From Thiotrichales bacterium HSG1 (GTDB lineage: Bacteria > Pseudomonadota > Gammaproteobacteria > Beggiatoales > Beggiatoaceae), in contig JAUCGN010000006.1 of NCBI GenBank assembly GCA_030378125.1, forward strand, positions 1 to 21,452: 21,452 nt of DNA. The letters run 5' to 3'. The notes beneath the pieces were generated by a model. The model ran no database searches and was not told the origin of the DNA. It saw only the letters and a program-made list of their open reading frames with translations. Position numbers and translations under genes: made by a program. Shown piece after piece: positions 1 to 8,641 of this stretch. Positions within the stretch are counted from its first letter, which is position 1. Every line of letters starts with the position of its first letter.

Positions 1-1107
1 TTCATTAAAAAAATATCTGAACATTCAGCGTTTAAAGATACAATAATAGTCTTATTTAGTGATCATCTTTCAATGCGTCATAGTGCAAAAAAGTTTTACC
101 CAAAAGATTATAAAAGAAAGTTATTTTGGTTAATTTTAAACGGTGGATCAGGTATTAATCCAACCAAAGGCACTCACATGGATTTAGCTCCGACAATATT
201 GGACATCATGGGAGTAAAACATAATGCTAAATTTTTGGCGGGTAACAATCTCCTTGATATAACTAACAGACCTACTAAAATAGATAATTATAAGAGAAAA
301 CAAGTAATTAAATATGTTAATTCTAACTTTTTTTCCCAAAGGGACTATTCATTTTGTGCTGAGGAATACTTGTTTACTGGTCAATCAGAAATTAAAATTG
401 GTAATAAAAACATTGTTTCATCTTTTGAAGGATACCCATTAGAAACAGAAAGATTTAAATATAATCTAGCAATAATAGCATTCATTGATAAATCTGGTAA
501 AATAGGGGACGCTTCGATCGTACATTTTGATGACTTAACCAAAATCTTACGTGCTAATCAACATAAAACCTTTTTACTTGTTAGTCCAAATCGAAAGTTA
601 CCGTATTGGCTAAACAATGCAGTTAAACCAGATGATAAATCAATATTAGTATTATTTGGTAATATGCGTGGAACTATTACTAATCTAGGTTCTTTTGCCA
701 ATTTACAACAAGTTAAAGTAAAAAATTCTGATTGTAAAAAATTAATTACAACAGTTCAAAAACCAGCTAAATGCACGATTGATGATAAATATGTTGCTTC
801 GTATTCAAATGGATTAATAACCATACCAAGGGTCATTTCTTCTGACTTAATGTTTGAGGGGGTTTTAAAACAGTCTTCTCCTAATCATTTTATAATACAA
901 TCATATTCTTCTTCAAAATTATCAACCAATATAGATGAGATGTCTCATTGTTATGCTTCTCATGCCAATAATATTCTGACAGTACCTTTTATTCTAAATG
1001 ATGGAACTACTCATAACGTAGAAATGCAGATAGTTTCTGATAAACCAGTGACATTCACAATCAATGATGCTGTATTTGAAGATAAAATAATTGGTAATCT
1101 TGAATAA
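1..1107 (+). CDS. OpgB/MdoB-like phosphoglycerol transferase (sulfatase fold), 3' part
   Basis: Frame 1 is open from the first base, so this is the C-terminal part of a longer protein; the ATG at 73 is internal. The peptide around bases 34-80 ([13 protein letters not shown]) followed by [19 protein letters not shown] and GNNLL reproduces the end of the alkaline-phosphatase/sulfatase fold of phosphoglycerol transferase I. The SDH supplies a metal ligand in that family. OpgB-type enzymes move phosphoglycerol from phosphatidylglycerol onto osmoregulated periplasmic glucans on the outer face of the inner membrane. The remaining roughly 300 residues form a C-terminal extension that I do not recognise in detail; E. 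coli OpgB also carries a long periplasmic tail there. The N-terminal membrane helices and the nucleophile lie upstream of the window. The exact substrate is inferred; an LtaS-like relative is the alternative. Confidence 0.75.
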   Translation, partial: FIKKISEHSAFKDTIIVLFSDHLSMRHSAKKFYPKDYKRKLFWLILNGGSGINPTKGTHMDLAPTILDIMGVKHNAKFLAGNNLLDITNRPTKIDNYKRKQVIKYVNSNFFSQRDYSFCAEEYLFTGQSEIKIGNKNIVSSFEGYPLETERFKYNLAIIAFIDKSGKIGDASIVHFDDLTKILRANQHKTFLLVSPNRKLPYWLNNAVKPDDKSILVLFGNMRGTITNLGSFANLQQVKVKNSDCKKLITTVQKPAKCTIDDKYVASYSNGLITIPRVISSDLMFEGVLKQSSPNHFIIQSYSSSKLSTNIDEMSHCYASHANNILTVPFILNDGTTHNVEMQIVSDKPVTFTINDAVFEDKIIGNLE

Positions 1108-1139
1108 ATTGGATCACATTTTTCTTAAAAGAACATATT

Positions 1140-1904
1140 ATGTTAGCAAAAAGAATTATTCCTTGTCTTGATGTTGATGCCGGACGAGTTGTAAAAGGTG
1201 TAAAATTCGTAAATATCCGTGATGCTGGAGACCCAGTTGAAATCGCAAAACGCTATGATGAACAAGGTGCAGATGAAATAACGTTTTTAGATATAACAGC
1301 CAGTTCTGACAATCGTGATACTATGCTCCATGTTGTAGAAAAGGTTGCTAGTCAAGTATTTATCCCTTTAACAGTTGGTGGTGGGATTCGTGAACTAGCC
1401 GACATAAGACGTATGCTTAATGCCGGAGCTGATAAAGTAGCAATTAATACCGCCGCAATTTTTAATCCTGAGTTTGTACAAAAAGCTACAGAACATTTTG
1501 GTTCACAATGTATTGTAGTGGCTATTGATGCAAAACAGGTTGTTACCGATATTCCTCATTGGGAAATTTTTACTCATGGTGGACGTAAAAAAACTGGGAT
1601 AGATGCAATAGAATGGGCTAAAAAGATGACTGCTTTTGGAGCCGGAGAAATATTGCTTACTAGCATGGATCGAGATGGAACTCGTAATGGTTTTGATTTG
1701 GAACTAACTAGCACTGTTAGTAAGGCTGTCAGCGTTCCGGTGATTGCGTCTGGTGGAGTAGGTACATTGGAACATTTGGTGGAAGGTATTATTGAAGGTA
1801 AGGCAGATGCAGTATTAGCAGCTAGTATATTTCATTTTGGTGAGCATACTATTGCTGAAGCTAAACATGTTATGGCAGTAAATGGTATTGAAATACGGTT
1901 ATAA
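1140..1904 (+). CDS. hisF: Imidazole glycerol phosphate synthase cyclase subunit HisF
   Basis: This 254-residue TIM-barrel protein is full length for HisF. It starts [20 protein letters not shown], and the two catalytic aspartates fall at the canonical positions, Asp11 (CLD) and Asp130 (VVAIDAK). Phosphate-binding loops are visible as TVGGGIR (residues 78-84) and the ASGGVG segment. With the glutaminase HisH it converts PRFAR plus ammonia into IGP and AICAR in histidine biosynthesis, in the cytosol. HisH, HisA and HisI are not in the window, so this is not a complete his operon here. It follows the OpgB-like gene after 32 bases in the same direction. The start has only a weak purine-rich site (AAAAGAA) upstream. 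Confidence 0.97.
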   Translation: MLAKRIIPCLDVDAGRVVKGVKFVNIRDAGDPVEIAKRYDEQGADEITFLDITASSDNRDTMLHVVEKVASQVFIPLTVGGGIRELADIRRMLNAGADKVAINTAAIFNPEFVQKATEHFGSQCIVVAIDAKQVVTDIPHWEIFTHGGRKKTGIDAIEWAKKMTAFGAGEILLTSMDRDGTRNGFDLELTSTVSKAVSVPVIASGGVGTLEHLVEGIIEGKADAVLAASIFHFGEHTIAEAKHVMAVNGIEIRL

Positions 1905-2068
1905 GGTAATATTTATATCTCAAGATTGGTATTACTTAATCTTTACAAATCAAAATTTAAAAATGGATAGTCCTGCAATACATAGTGATAAATCTATTAA
2001 TCATTTGATAATTAGTAAATTTTTTAGATGAAACACTACTTTATGCAGAACTACCTGAAAATGAAACT

Positions 2069-2956
2069 ATGAAAACTCAAAAATTAAGAAAAATAATTGT
2101 CAAAAAATTGCCAACGTTAATGCAAAATGATGAGACATTTCGACAAGTCATATTGGAAATAAGTAGTACTCAATTTGCTGATAAAGTTGAAACAAAAAGT
2201 CGTTTTGACCGTATGATGGAAATGTTCCAACAACAACTGGATGAAGAGGTAAAAAATAGAAAATCATGGGAAGCAAAGTGGAAAATCCAAGCTGAAGAAC
2301 GAAGAAAGGATCAAGAAGCCCAAAATGTTAAGTGGAAAGCTCAGACTGAAGAACGAAGGAAGGAGCAAGAAGCTCAAAATGTTAAATGGGAAGCTCAGGC
2401 TGAAGAACGAAGGAAGGATCAAGAAGCTCAAGAAGCAAGGTGGAAAACTCAAGCAGAAGAGCGAAAGAAAGATCAAGAAGTTCAAGAAGCAAAATGGGAG
2501 AAGAACCAACAAGTAATTACAGATATGATGGCTGAAATTAAAGAATTAAATCGCAAACATGATAGCACTATTGGTGCTTTAGGTAGTCGTTGGGGGTTAC
2601 ATTCAGAAGCATCATTTAGAAACGCATTGAAGGGTATATTGACAGACATACCTAACATTGAAGTATTGAACGTGAATGAATATGATGAAGATGGATTCGT
2701 ATTTGGTCATCCTGAGCAAGTTGAATTAGATGTAATCATTAAAAATGGCTTGCTAATAATTTGTGAAATTAAATCTTCGACGGGTAAAGGAGAAATGTAT
2801 ATTTTTGAGCGGAAAGTACGTTTTTATGAAAAACTGCATAATCGTAAAGCCGATAGAATGATGGTTATTTCTCCTATGATAGACGACAAAGCTAAAATAG
2901 TTGCTAAAAATTTGGGAATAGAAACATATTCTTATGCAAATAATGTTGATTTGTAA
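2069..2956 (+). CDS. DUF3782-type coiled-coil protein with C-terminal PD-(D/E)XK nuclease-like domain
   Basis: This 295-residue protein has three visible parts. Residues 1-60 (LRKIIVKKLPTLMQNDETFR... ADKVETKSRFDRM) match the N-terminus typical of DUF3782-family proteins found in filamentous sulfur bacteria and cyanobacteria. Residues 70-145 are a charged coiled coil built of four near-exact 18-residue units of the form KWKxQAEERRKDQEAQNV. Residues 165-295 look like a PD-(D/E)XK fold: VELDVIIKNGLLIICEIKSS puts an acidic residue (Asp221) 12 positions before the Glu233-x-Lys235 pair. No partner is known and a nuclease activity is not demonstrated for the family, so function is open. The start is weakly supported: the frame stays open back to 2012 but offers no ATG there. 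It lies between hisF and an ABC permease, with a 164-base gap upstream. Confidence 0.8.
   Translation: MKTQKLRKIIVKKLPTLMQNDETFRQVILEISSTQFADKVETKSRFDRMMEMFQQQLDEEVKNRKSWEAKWKIQAEERRKDQEAQNVKWKAQTEERRKEQEAQNVKWEAQAEERRKDQEAQEARWKTQAEERKKDQEVQEAKWEKNQQVITDMMAEIKELNRKHDSTIGALGSRWGLHSEASFRNALKGILTDIPNIEVLNVNEYDEDGFVFGHPEQVELDVIIKNGLLIICEIKSSTGKGEMYIFERKVRFYEKLHNRKADRMMVISPMIDDKAKIVAKNLGIETYSYANNVDL
2276..2491 (+). repeat. 54-bp in-frame tandem repeat, four units
   Basis: Four consecutive 54-base units (2276-2329, 2330-2383, 2384-2437, 2438-2491) encode the 18-residue coiled-coil repeat of the DUF3782-type protein. A partial fifth unit begins AAATGGGAG. Units 2 and 3 are closest to each other at the DNA level (AACGAAGGAAGGA present in both). 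Copy number changes would keep the frame and only lengthen or shorten the coiled coil. Confidence 0.85.
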
Positions 2957-3010
2957 AAATTTAGAAATATATTCTAACTAATTCATCAATATGTTAAGGA
3001 GTAATATCAA

Positions 3011-3751
3011 GTGCGTATTAATTTAATTTGGGTATTATTTAAGCGTGAGTTAAGTGGTTATTTTACCACTCCCATTGCTTATGTTTTTATGGTTATATTT
3101 TTATTTTTAAGTGGAATTTTCACCTTTTATTTAGGTAGCTTTTTCGCTAGAGGTCAAGCAGATTTATTACCATTTTTTACAGTTCATCCTTGGTTATACC
3201 TCTTTTTAATCCCAGCTTTGGCCATGCGATTATGGGCAGAAGAACGTAAAAGTGATACTATCGAACTGTTACTAACCATGCCAATTACCATTGGTGAAGC
3301 AGTTTTAGGTAAATTTTTGGCAGCCTGGGCTTTTACAGCAATTGCATTAGCTATGACCTTTCCAATGTGGATTAGCGTAAACTATTTAGGTAATCCTGAT
3401 AACTACATAATTATGGCTGGTTATATAGGTAGCTTATTGATGGCTGGTGGTTTTTTAGCAATTGGTTCTTGTATGTCTGCCTTAACCAAGAATCAGGTTA
3501 TTGCTTTTGTCATCACAGTAGTTATGTGTTTGGCATTCATTCTTAGTGGTTTTCCACTAGTGTTAGATTTTTTTAGTGGTTGGGCCCCTCAAATAATTGT
3601 TAAAACTATCAGCTCGTTTAGCTTTTTGACTCATTTTAGTGCTATAACTAAAGGTGTGATTGATATACGAGACCTAATTTATTTTTTCACATTGATATCT
3701 TTCTGGTTGTTTGCAACTACTGTCCTTATTGAAATGAAAAAAGCCGATTAA
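3011..3751 (+). CDS. GldF-like ABC-2 type transporter permease
   Basis: This 246-residue membrane protein begins FKRELSGYFTTPIAYVFMVIF, the signature opening of ABC-2 permeases of the GldF/NosY type. It contains the cytoplasmic motif LAMRLWAEERKSDTIELLLTMPI, which contacts the ATPase in this family. About six hydrophobic helices are evident. The start is GTG at 3011, supported by AAGGAG at 2996-3001 nine bases upstream. It is followed after 12 bases by the GldG-like gene, so the two are co-transcribed. The ATPase gene that usually precedes this pair is absent; the gene immediately upstream is the DUF3782-type protein. The substrate is unknown. In Bacteroidetes GldFG is linked to gliding motility, but in proteobacteria that role is not established. 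Confidence 0.88.
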   Translation: MRINLIWVLFKRELSGYFTTPIAYVFMVIFLFLSGIFTFYLGSFFARGQADLLPFFTVHPWLYLFLIPALAMRLWAEERKSDTIELLLTMPITIGEAVLGKFLAAWAFTAIALAMTFPMWISVNYLGNPDNYIIMAGYIGSLLMAGGFLAIGSCMSALTKNQVIAFVITVVMCLAFILSGFPLVLDFFSGWAPQIIVKTISSFSFLTHFSAITKGVIDIRDLIYFFTLISFWLFATTVLIEMKKAD

Positions 3752-3763
3752 GAGGAATATAAA

Positions 3764-5674
3764 ATGAATCAAAAGATTTTAACCACCACTAGTTTAATTA
3801 TAGCTGTTATCTTATTTTTAGCGATAAATATCGTTAGTAAAGAACTGTTTAGTTCAGCTCGACTCGACCTAACTGAAAATCAACTTTATACCTTGTCGGA
3901 AGGAACTGAAAATGTTCTACAAACTTTAGAAGAACCAGTTACTTTACGCTTTTTTCTGTCAGAAAAATTGGTAACTAGTTTGAGCATTAATAGTTATGCC
4001 GAACGGGTGAAAGACCTGTTGCTAGAATACCAACGGATTGCTGGTGATAAAATGAAGCTGATTTTTATCGATCCAGAACCATTTTCTGAATCAGAAGACC
4101 AAGCAGAAGGTTATGGTTTACAAGGAGTTCCTATTGATGATAGTAACACTACTTTCTATTTCGGACTGGCCGGAAGCGATTCAACTAATAACGAAAATGT
4201 GATTCCATTTTTCTCACCTAATAGAGAGGAATTTTTGGAATATGATTTGACTAAATTTGTGTATAAACTAGCTCATCCAGAACAAAAAACAGTTGGTTTA
4301 ATGAGTACCTTACCAATGCAAAATGCTGCTTCTCCACTCATGCCAAACAATTCTGGTGGGCAAGAGTGGATGGTTGTTGATCACTTAAAACAGCTATTGG
4401 AAGTAAAAACTGTGGCTGTTGATGTTGATGCTATTCCAGATGATATTGACGTATTGATGGTGGTACATCCGATGGGATTGACTGATAAAACCTTGTATGC
4501 GGTTGATCAGTTTGTGTTAAACGGTGGGAAAGCTATTGTATTTGCTGATCCATATTCAGAAGTGTATGAACCGGTAACCGATCCAAAGAATCCTTTTGCT
4601 GCTATGCAGGCTCCGCGCAACTCTGATTTTAGTAAATTATTTGATGCATGGGGAATTGAAGTAACAGCTCAAGTAGTTGGTGACTTGCAAACCGCTCAAA
4701 AGGTACAAATGCAAAAAGGTTCAAAGATGTCGGTGATTACTTATCCAGTGTGGATGGATTTAAATGGAAAGCAATATTTTAATACCGATGACATTGTTAC
4801 TAGTAAACTGGGCAATGTGGTGATGGCTACGGCTGGCAGCATAGTTGAAAAGGGTGATGTGGCAACAGAAATTACCCCATTAATTAAGTCTGGAACTAAA
4901 TCCATGCAAATTGAAGTTGCAAAATTAGGTTTTATGTCAGAACCTGAAGAATTGGTGCGTGAATTTAAACCTGAGTCCAGCTTTACCTTAGCAGCCCGCG
5001 TCACTGGTCCAGTAAAAACAGCATTTCCTGATGGAAGACCTAAGGCTGAAGAGACAGAAGATGGAGAACCTGAGGTTATCAATGAAACTAATCACATAAC
5101 CGAATCAGTTGAAAATATTAATGTTATTGTAGTTGCTGACACTGATATTTTGGAAGACAAATTTTGGGTCAGAGTTCAGAATATGTTTGGGCAACGACTG
5201 GCAATTCCGCATGCTGCTAATGCCACTTTTGTTTCCAATGCGTTGGATAATTTGACTGGTAGCAATGATTTGATTAGTGTACGCAATCGTGGTAATTTTA
5301 CTCGACCTTTTCTTAAAGTTGAAGAAATTCAACAACAAGCTGAACAACGTTTTCGTGAAAAAGAGAAAGAATTGTTGGCTAGATTAAGTGATGCAGATCA
5401 AAAAATTCAGGAAATGCAACGGCGAAAGCAAGAAGGTAATGAATTAGCTCTCAATATTAAACAGCAGAAAGAAATTTCTAATTTCCGTAATGAAAAAATT
5501 ACGGTTCGGAAAGAGTTGCGTAATGTACAACATGAATTGCGTAACAATATTGAGAGTTTGGAAACTCAAATGAAGTTTATCAATATTGGATTGATGCCAT
5601 TGTTGATTGGTTTGGGTGGAATTGCTTTGGGTATTTTAGGTAGGCGTAAGCGGAAGGTAATTCCAAAGCGATGA
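3764..5674 (+). CDS. GldG-family ABC transporter auxiliary protein
   Basis: This is a 636-residue protein with one N-terminal membrane helix (about residues 8-26), a large extracytoplasmic region and a C-terminal helix (about 608-627) ending in a basic tail (GRRKRKVIPKR). The segment after the first helix (LDLTENQLYTLSEGTENVL) and the later LNGGKAIVFADPYSE are characteristic of the GldG/ABC auxiliary family (PF09822-like and DUF4350-like regions). Residues about 519-603 form a strong coiled coil just before the last helix. A good ribosome site (GAGGA) precedes the ATG. It probably works with the GldF-like permease encoded just upstream in one inner-membrane complex. The transported molecule is not predictable from sequence. 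Confidence 0.88.
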   Translation: MNQKILTTTSLIIAVILFLAINIVSKELFSSARLDLTENQLYTLSEGTENVLQTLEEPVTLRFFLSEKLVTSLSINSYAERVKDLLLEYQRIAGDKMKLIFIDPEPFSESEDQAEGYGLQGVPIDDSNTTFYFGLAGSDSTNNENVIPFFSPNREEFLEYDLTKFVYKLAHPEQKTVGLMSTLPMQNAASPLMPNNSGGQEWMVVDHLKQLLEVKTVAVDVDAIPDDIDVLMVVHPMGLTDKTLYAVDQFVLNGGKAIVFADPYSEVYEPVTDPKNPFAAMQAPRNSDFSKLFDAWGIEVTAQVVGDLQTAQKVQMQKGSKMSVITYPVWMDLNGKQYFNTDDIVTSKLGNVVMATAGSIVEKGDVATEITPLIKSGTKSMQIEVAKLGFMSEPEELVREFKPESSFTLAARVTGPVKTAFPDGRPKAEETEDGEPEVINETNHITESVENINVIVVADTDILEDKFWVRVQNMFGQRLAIPHAANATFVSNALDNLTGSNDLISVRNRGNFTRPFLKVEEIQQQAEQRFREKEKELLARLSDADQKIQEMQRRKQEGNELALNIKQQKEISNFRNEKITVRKELRNVQHELRNNIESLETQMKFINIGLMPLLIGLGGIALGILGRRKRKVIPKR

Positions 5675-5708
5675 AGGTTTGTTGACCTTGATTTTCCAAA
5701 CTAAAGTA

Positions 5709-5748
5709 TTCTAGGCTGAAGCTTTTTAGAAAAAACTTTAGCTTAGAA
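5709..5748 (+). terminator. Possible terminator or processing hairpin after the gldFG-like pair
   Basis: The arms TTCTAGGCTGAAGCTTTTT and AAAAACTTTAGCTTAGAA pair almost throughout, allowing two G-U pairs and one mismatch, with a loop of about four bases. The hairpin lies 35 bases after the GldG-like stop. It lacks a clean downstream T-run on the plus strand, so intrinsic termination is uncertain. Confidence 0.4.
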
Positions 5749-5793
5749 TGGACTCCTATTTTCTGAAATACTTATAGCAGGTATTTTGACCAA

Positions 5794-6327
5794 ATGGAAA
5801 AAATTACAGAAATCATCGAAAACATAGAACAATATCAGCTAGGAGAAACTGATGAGGATTTTATTTGTGTGAGCGATGAACATAATCGAATAATAACTGT
5901 GGCTTTGGTTAGACAGGTTGAGCTACATTTAGATATTTTAAGCCGTGATTTTGATCCTGATATTTATGATAATCAAGAATTTTTTGAGGTAATTGAAGAC
6001 TTAGCCCTTCACAGTCGACATTCACGCATTAGAATTTTATTACACAACACTAAAAAAGTTGCCCAACGTGGACATATGATTTTTTATCTTGGTAAAAGAT
6101 TGGGTAGTTTGCTCCAATTTCGCAGTCTAGCAGAAAAGCATCAACATATCCCAGATACTTTTATGTTAGCAGACGGAATTGGAGTTATGCATCGACCTCA
6201 CACTGATACTTTAGCAGCCAGCGTCAATTTTAAAGATCGACCCAAAGTTAAAAAACTGTCACAACTGTTTAACAATATTTGGGAAGACAGTGAACCAGAT
6301 GCAGAATCACGTCATATTGTGGTATAG
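5794..6327 (+). CDS. DUF7931-type protein, PLD-fold-like, function unknown
   Basis: This 177-residue cytosolic-looking protein has no signal peptide or membrane segment. Visible blocks are HLDILSRDFDPDIYDNQEFFE (about residues 46-66), HSRIRILLHNTKKVAQRGH (about 76-94) and FMLADGIGVMHRP (about 122-134). The pattern matches a small proteobacterial family (DUF7931 as I recall it) with a phospholipase-D-like alpha/beta fold. I see no complete HxKxxxxD catalytic motif, so it may be non-catalytic. It ends in TAG and its last 21 bases overlap the 3' end of dgkA on the other strand. Upstream only a weak AGCAGG site is seen. The family name is from memory. Confidence 0.65.
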   Translation: MEKITEIIENIEQYQLGETDEDFICVSDEHNRIITVALVRQVELHLDILSRDFDPDIYDNQEFFEVIEDLALHSRHSRIRILLHNTKKVAQRGHMIFYLGKRLGSLLQFRSLAEKHQHIPDTFMLADGIGVMHRPHTDTLAASVNFKDRPKVKKLSQLFNNIWEDSEPDAESRHIVV

Positions 6328-6675
6328 CAATAGTCCCCATACTGTGGTGCTACAACATATTGCCATTAAAACTGCTGCTGCCCCAATGTCTTTAGCCCGT
6401 TTAATTAAGGGATGCCATTCTTCACTAACGCTATCCGCTACTGCCTCAACGGCGGAATTTAGTAGTTCTACTATCAATACCAATAATAGGCTAGAGATTA
6501 ATAAGGCTTGCTCAACCCCAGTCTTTCCCAAGTAAAATCCTAATGGTATCAATATCATACACGCTATAGACTCCTGCCGAAAAGCAGCTTCATTGATCCA
6601 AGTAGCTTTGAATCCTTCCAACGAATAGCCAAATGCTTTTATAATACGAGTTATTCCAGTATGTTGATGTTTCAT
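6307..6675 (-). CDS. dgkA: Diacylglycerol kinase DgkA
   Basis: This 122-residue integral membrane kinase phosphorylates diacylglycerol to phosphatidic acid. In Gram-negative bacteria it recycles the DAG released by OpgB-type phosphoglycerol transfer, and an OpgB-like gene lies at the left end of this window. The family signature [13 protein letters not shown] carries Glu70, Asn73 and Glu77, and the KDIGAAAV block follows at residues 95-102. Three membrane helices are visible. The start chosen is ATG at 6675, whose ATGA overlaps the stop of the upstream gcvPB frame, typical of translational coupling. An upstream in-frame TTG at 6681 would add two residues and is less likely. The 3' end overlaps the convergent gene at 5794-6327. 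Confidence 0.95.
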   Translation of the reverse strand: MKHQHTGITRIIKAFGYSLEGFKATWINEAAFRQESIACMILIPLGFYLGKTGVEQALLISSLLLVLIVELLNSAVEAVADSVSEEWHPLIKRAKDIGAAAVLMAICCSTTVWGLLLYHNMT

Positions 6676-8096
6676 AACCAAATAATATCCAAATCTTTAG
6701 CGGCTTTAACTTCATTTAAACGTCTAATTGGTAAGTTGTGAGGAGCTTGTTGCAAAATTTCTGGTTTAGTTTCTGCCTCTATCAAAATCTCATCCATAGC
6801 TGCAATAAAGGCATCCAAAGTTTGCTTGTCCTCAGTTTCAGTCGGTTCAATCAATAAACATTCTGCGACTAGCAAGGGAAAATAAGTGGTTGGAGCGTGG
6901 AAACCTTTATCAAGTAAACGTTTAGCAAAATCCATTGCTGAAACTCCCTATTGTTTAGACTGTTTTTTAAGGGTTAAACTAAACTCATGGCTGGCACGCC
7001 GATTAGGAAATGCCAAGTCAAATTTATCCAACTTAGCTTGCAAATAGTTGGCATTTAAAGTCGAAAAATCAGCTACTCTGGTCAAACCTTCTCGACCAAG
7101 TAAACGGATATAAACATAAGCTCGTAACAAAATCCCAACATTACCAGCATTAGCCGATAAGCGACCTATGGTTTGTGGATATTCTGTTTCCGTCAACCAA
7201 ATATAGCTATTGTTCTGATAACCAATTGTGGGAATTGGTAAAAAAGGTAATAATTTATTGTTAACTCCAACTGGACCAGCACCCGGACCACCACCACCAT
7301 GTGGAGTTGAAAAAGTTTTATGAAGATTAATATGAATTACATCAAATCCCATGTCTCCCGGCCGCACCTTTCCCAAAATTGCATTGAGGTTTGCCCCATC
7401 ATAATATAACAATCCACCAACTGAATGAATACATTGAGATATTTCCTTAACCTGTCGTTCAAATACCCCTAAAGTAGAAGGATTGGTCAACATAATTCCA
7501 GCAGTTTGAGGTCCAACCATAGTTTTCAATATTTCAATATCTACATCACCTGCATCGTTAGTTGGAATTTCTCGCACTTTAAAACCACACATAACGGCAG
7601 AAGCTGGATTTGTACCATGAGCAGCATCCGGCACTAAAATTTCAGTCCTTTGCTGCTCATTATTAGCATCGTGATAAGCCCGCAACATAGCAACTCCAGC
7701 AAATTCTCCTTGAGCACCTGCGGCTGGTGCTAAAGATATAGCTTGCATCCCAGTGATTTCTTTTAATATCTCTTGTAAGTCATATAGACAAGCTAAAGTT
7801 CCTTGAATTTCTGGATTGGTTGGGTGTTGAGATAAAAATTCGGGCAACATTGCCAAAGTGTTGCACACTCGTGGGTTGTATTTCATGGTGCAGGAACCGA
7901 GTGGATAAAAATGAGTGTCAATGGAGAAATTTTTTTGAGATAAACGAGTATAATGCCGCACCACTTGCATTTCCGATACTTGAGGTAATACTGGTGGAGT
8001 TTTTCGCAGAAATTTGGTTGGAATATTTGTTTTCCGTTTAGCTGGATATTGGGATGTTGCAGTTCTTCTTAAACTACTTTGTTCAAAAATTAGCAT
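6672..8096 (-). pseudogene. gcvPB: Glycine dehydrogenase (decarboxylating) subunit 2, GcvPB, interrupted by an in-frame TAG
   Basis: One frame of 474 codons encodes a complete GcvPB apart from a TAG at 6948-6950. Residues 1-382 (8096-6951) hold the family landmarks: MLIFEQS start, [32 protein letters not shown], and the PLP lysine Lys260 in [15 protein letters not shown]. After the TAG the same frame continues [20 protein letters not shown], the normal continuation of the family, to a TGA at 6672. GcvPB with GcvPA forms the P-protein of the glycine cleavage system. GcvPA, GcvH and GcvT are not in the window. Either the gene is broken, or the TAG is a sequencing error, or two polypeptides are made: an ATG at 6935 with GGGAG eight bases upstream could start an 87-residue C-terminal piece. 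TAG is a normal stop elsewhere here. Confidence 0.9.
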
Positions 8097-8641
8097 ATGT
8101 TTTTCTTAAAAAAATTATTAATTCATGTAAAGGTATAAATAGTGAAACATAAATTTTAATGTATTTTGGGAATACAATACTTCAAGTACAGAATTTTTGC
8201 CAGAATTATTTTTACCAACAATTATAGCGTTTCCCGATTATGTAATATACAAAATATAGGCAATGTTGAAAGCAATTTCGAGCATCAATAGCAGGTAAAA
8301 TCGAAATTTCAAATATAAATCTTGTTTTATTTCAAAATATTAACATATCCGTAAACTTGGTTTACCTGTGGATAATGAGAAGTTACTTTATTTCTATGTA
8401 ACATACTATTATACATCATTTTATGCTAGTTTTGCTATACCCATTATACTTGTTGTTTAAATAATATTAGCGGAAATATAGGAATGTTACTGTAGCTATC
8501 AATATATTTAATTTATATTTGCATAAATTGTTTAAAAACTCCATGATGAAAATATTATGTTAAAATGGCCATTTAGTGATATTATTAACTAAATAATTGT
8601 GAAGATTTAAAATAATTTTTATAAACTGAGGTAATATAAGT
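8097..8641. other. 545-base gene-poor, very AT-rich intergenic region
   Basis: No intact gene is visible on either strand. It contains the ATPase remnant listed at 8118-8240 and, at its right end, the ribosome site for the lipoprotein gene (GAGG at 8628-8631, ten bases before the ATG). The middle (about 8240-8600) has many stop codons in all frames and no RNA gene that I recognise. Promoters for the divergent gcvPB and lipoprotein genes must lie here, but AT-rich hexamers are too common to pick one with confidence. Confidence 0.6.
8118..8240 (-). pseudogene. Remnant of a P-loop (AAA/OLD-like) ATPase Walker A region
   Basis: Reading leftward from 8231, the minus strand encodes NAIIVGKNNSGKNSVLEVLY, very close to the Walker A segment of OLD/RecF-like ATPases (typically GKNNSGKSSLLEAL). 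The serine/threonine after GK is replaced by asparagine. The frame has a TAA just upstream (8238-8240), no start codon and a TAA at 8118, giving only about 39 codons. It is best read as a decayed piece of a defence-type or repair-type ATPase. Chance resemblance is unlikely over about 18 residues, but cannot be excluded without a search. Confidence 0.6.

Noticed and set aside
2264..2512. Open frame on the minus strand and another plus-strand frame (2325-2516) across the coiled-coil repeats
   Set aside because: Both are shadows of the 54-bp tandem repeat in the DUF3782-type gene; their composition simply mirrors the repeat.
6948..6950. TAG in gcvPB as evidence for pyrrolysine or a changed genetic code
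   Set aside because: TAG serves as the ordinary stop of the genes ending at 6327, 14472 and 16050, and glycine dehydrogenase is not a known pyrrolysine protein.
8521..8565. Possible promoter TTGTTT with TATTAT about 19 bases on, before the lipoprotein gene
   Set aside because: The region is so AT-rich that such hexamers are expected by chance, and the spacing is long.
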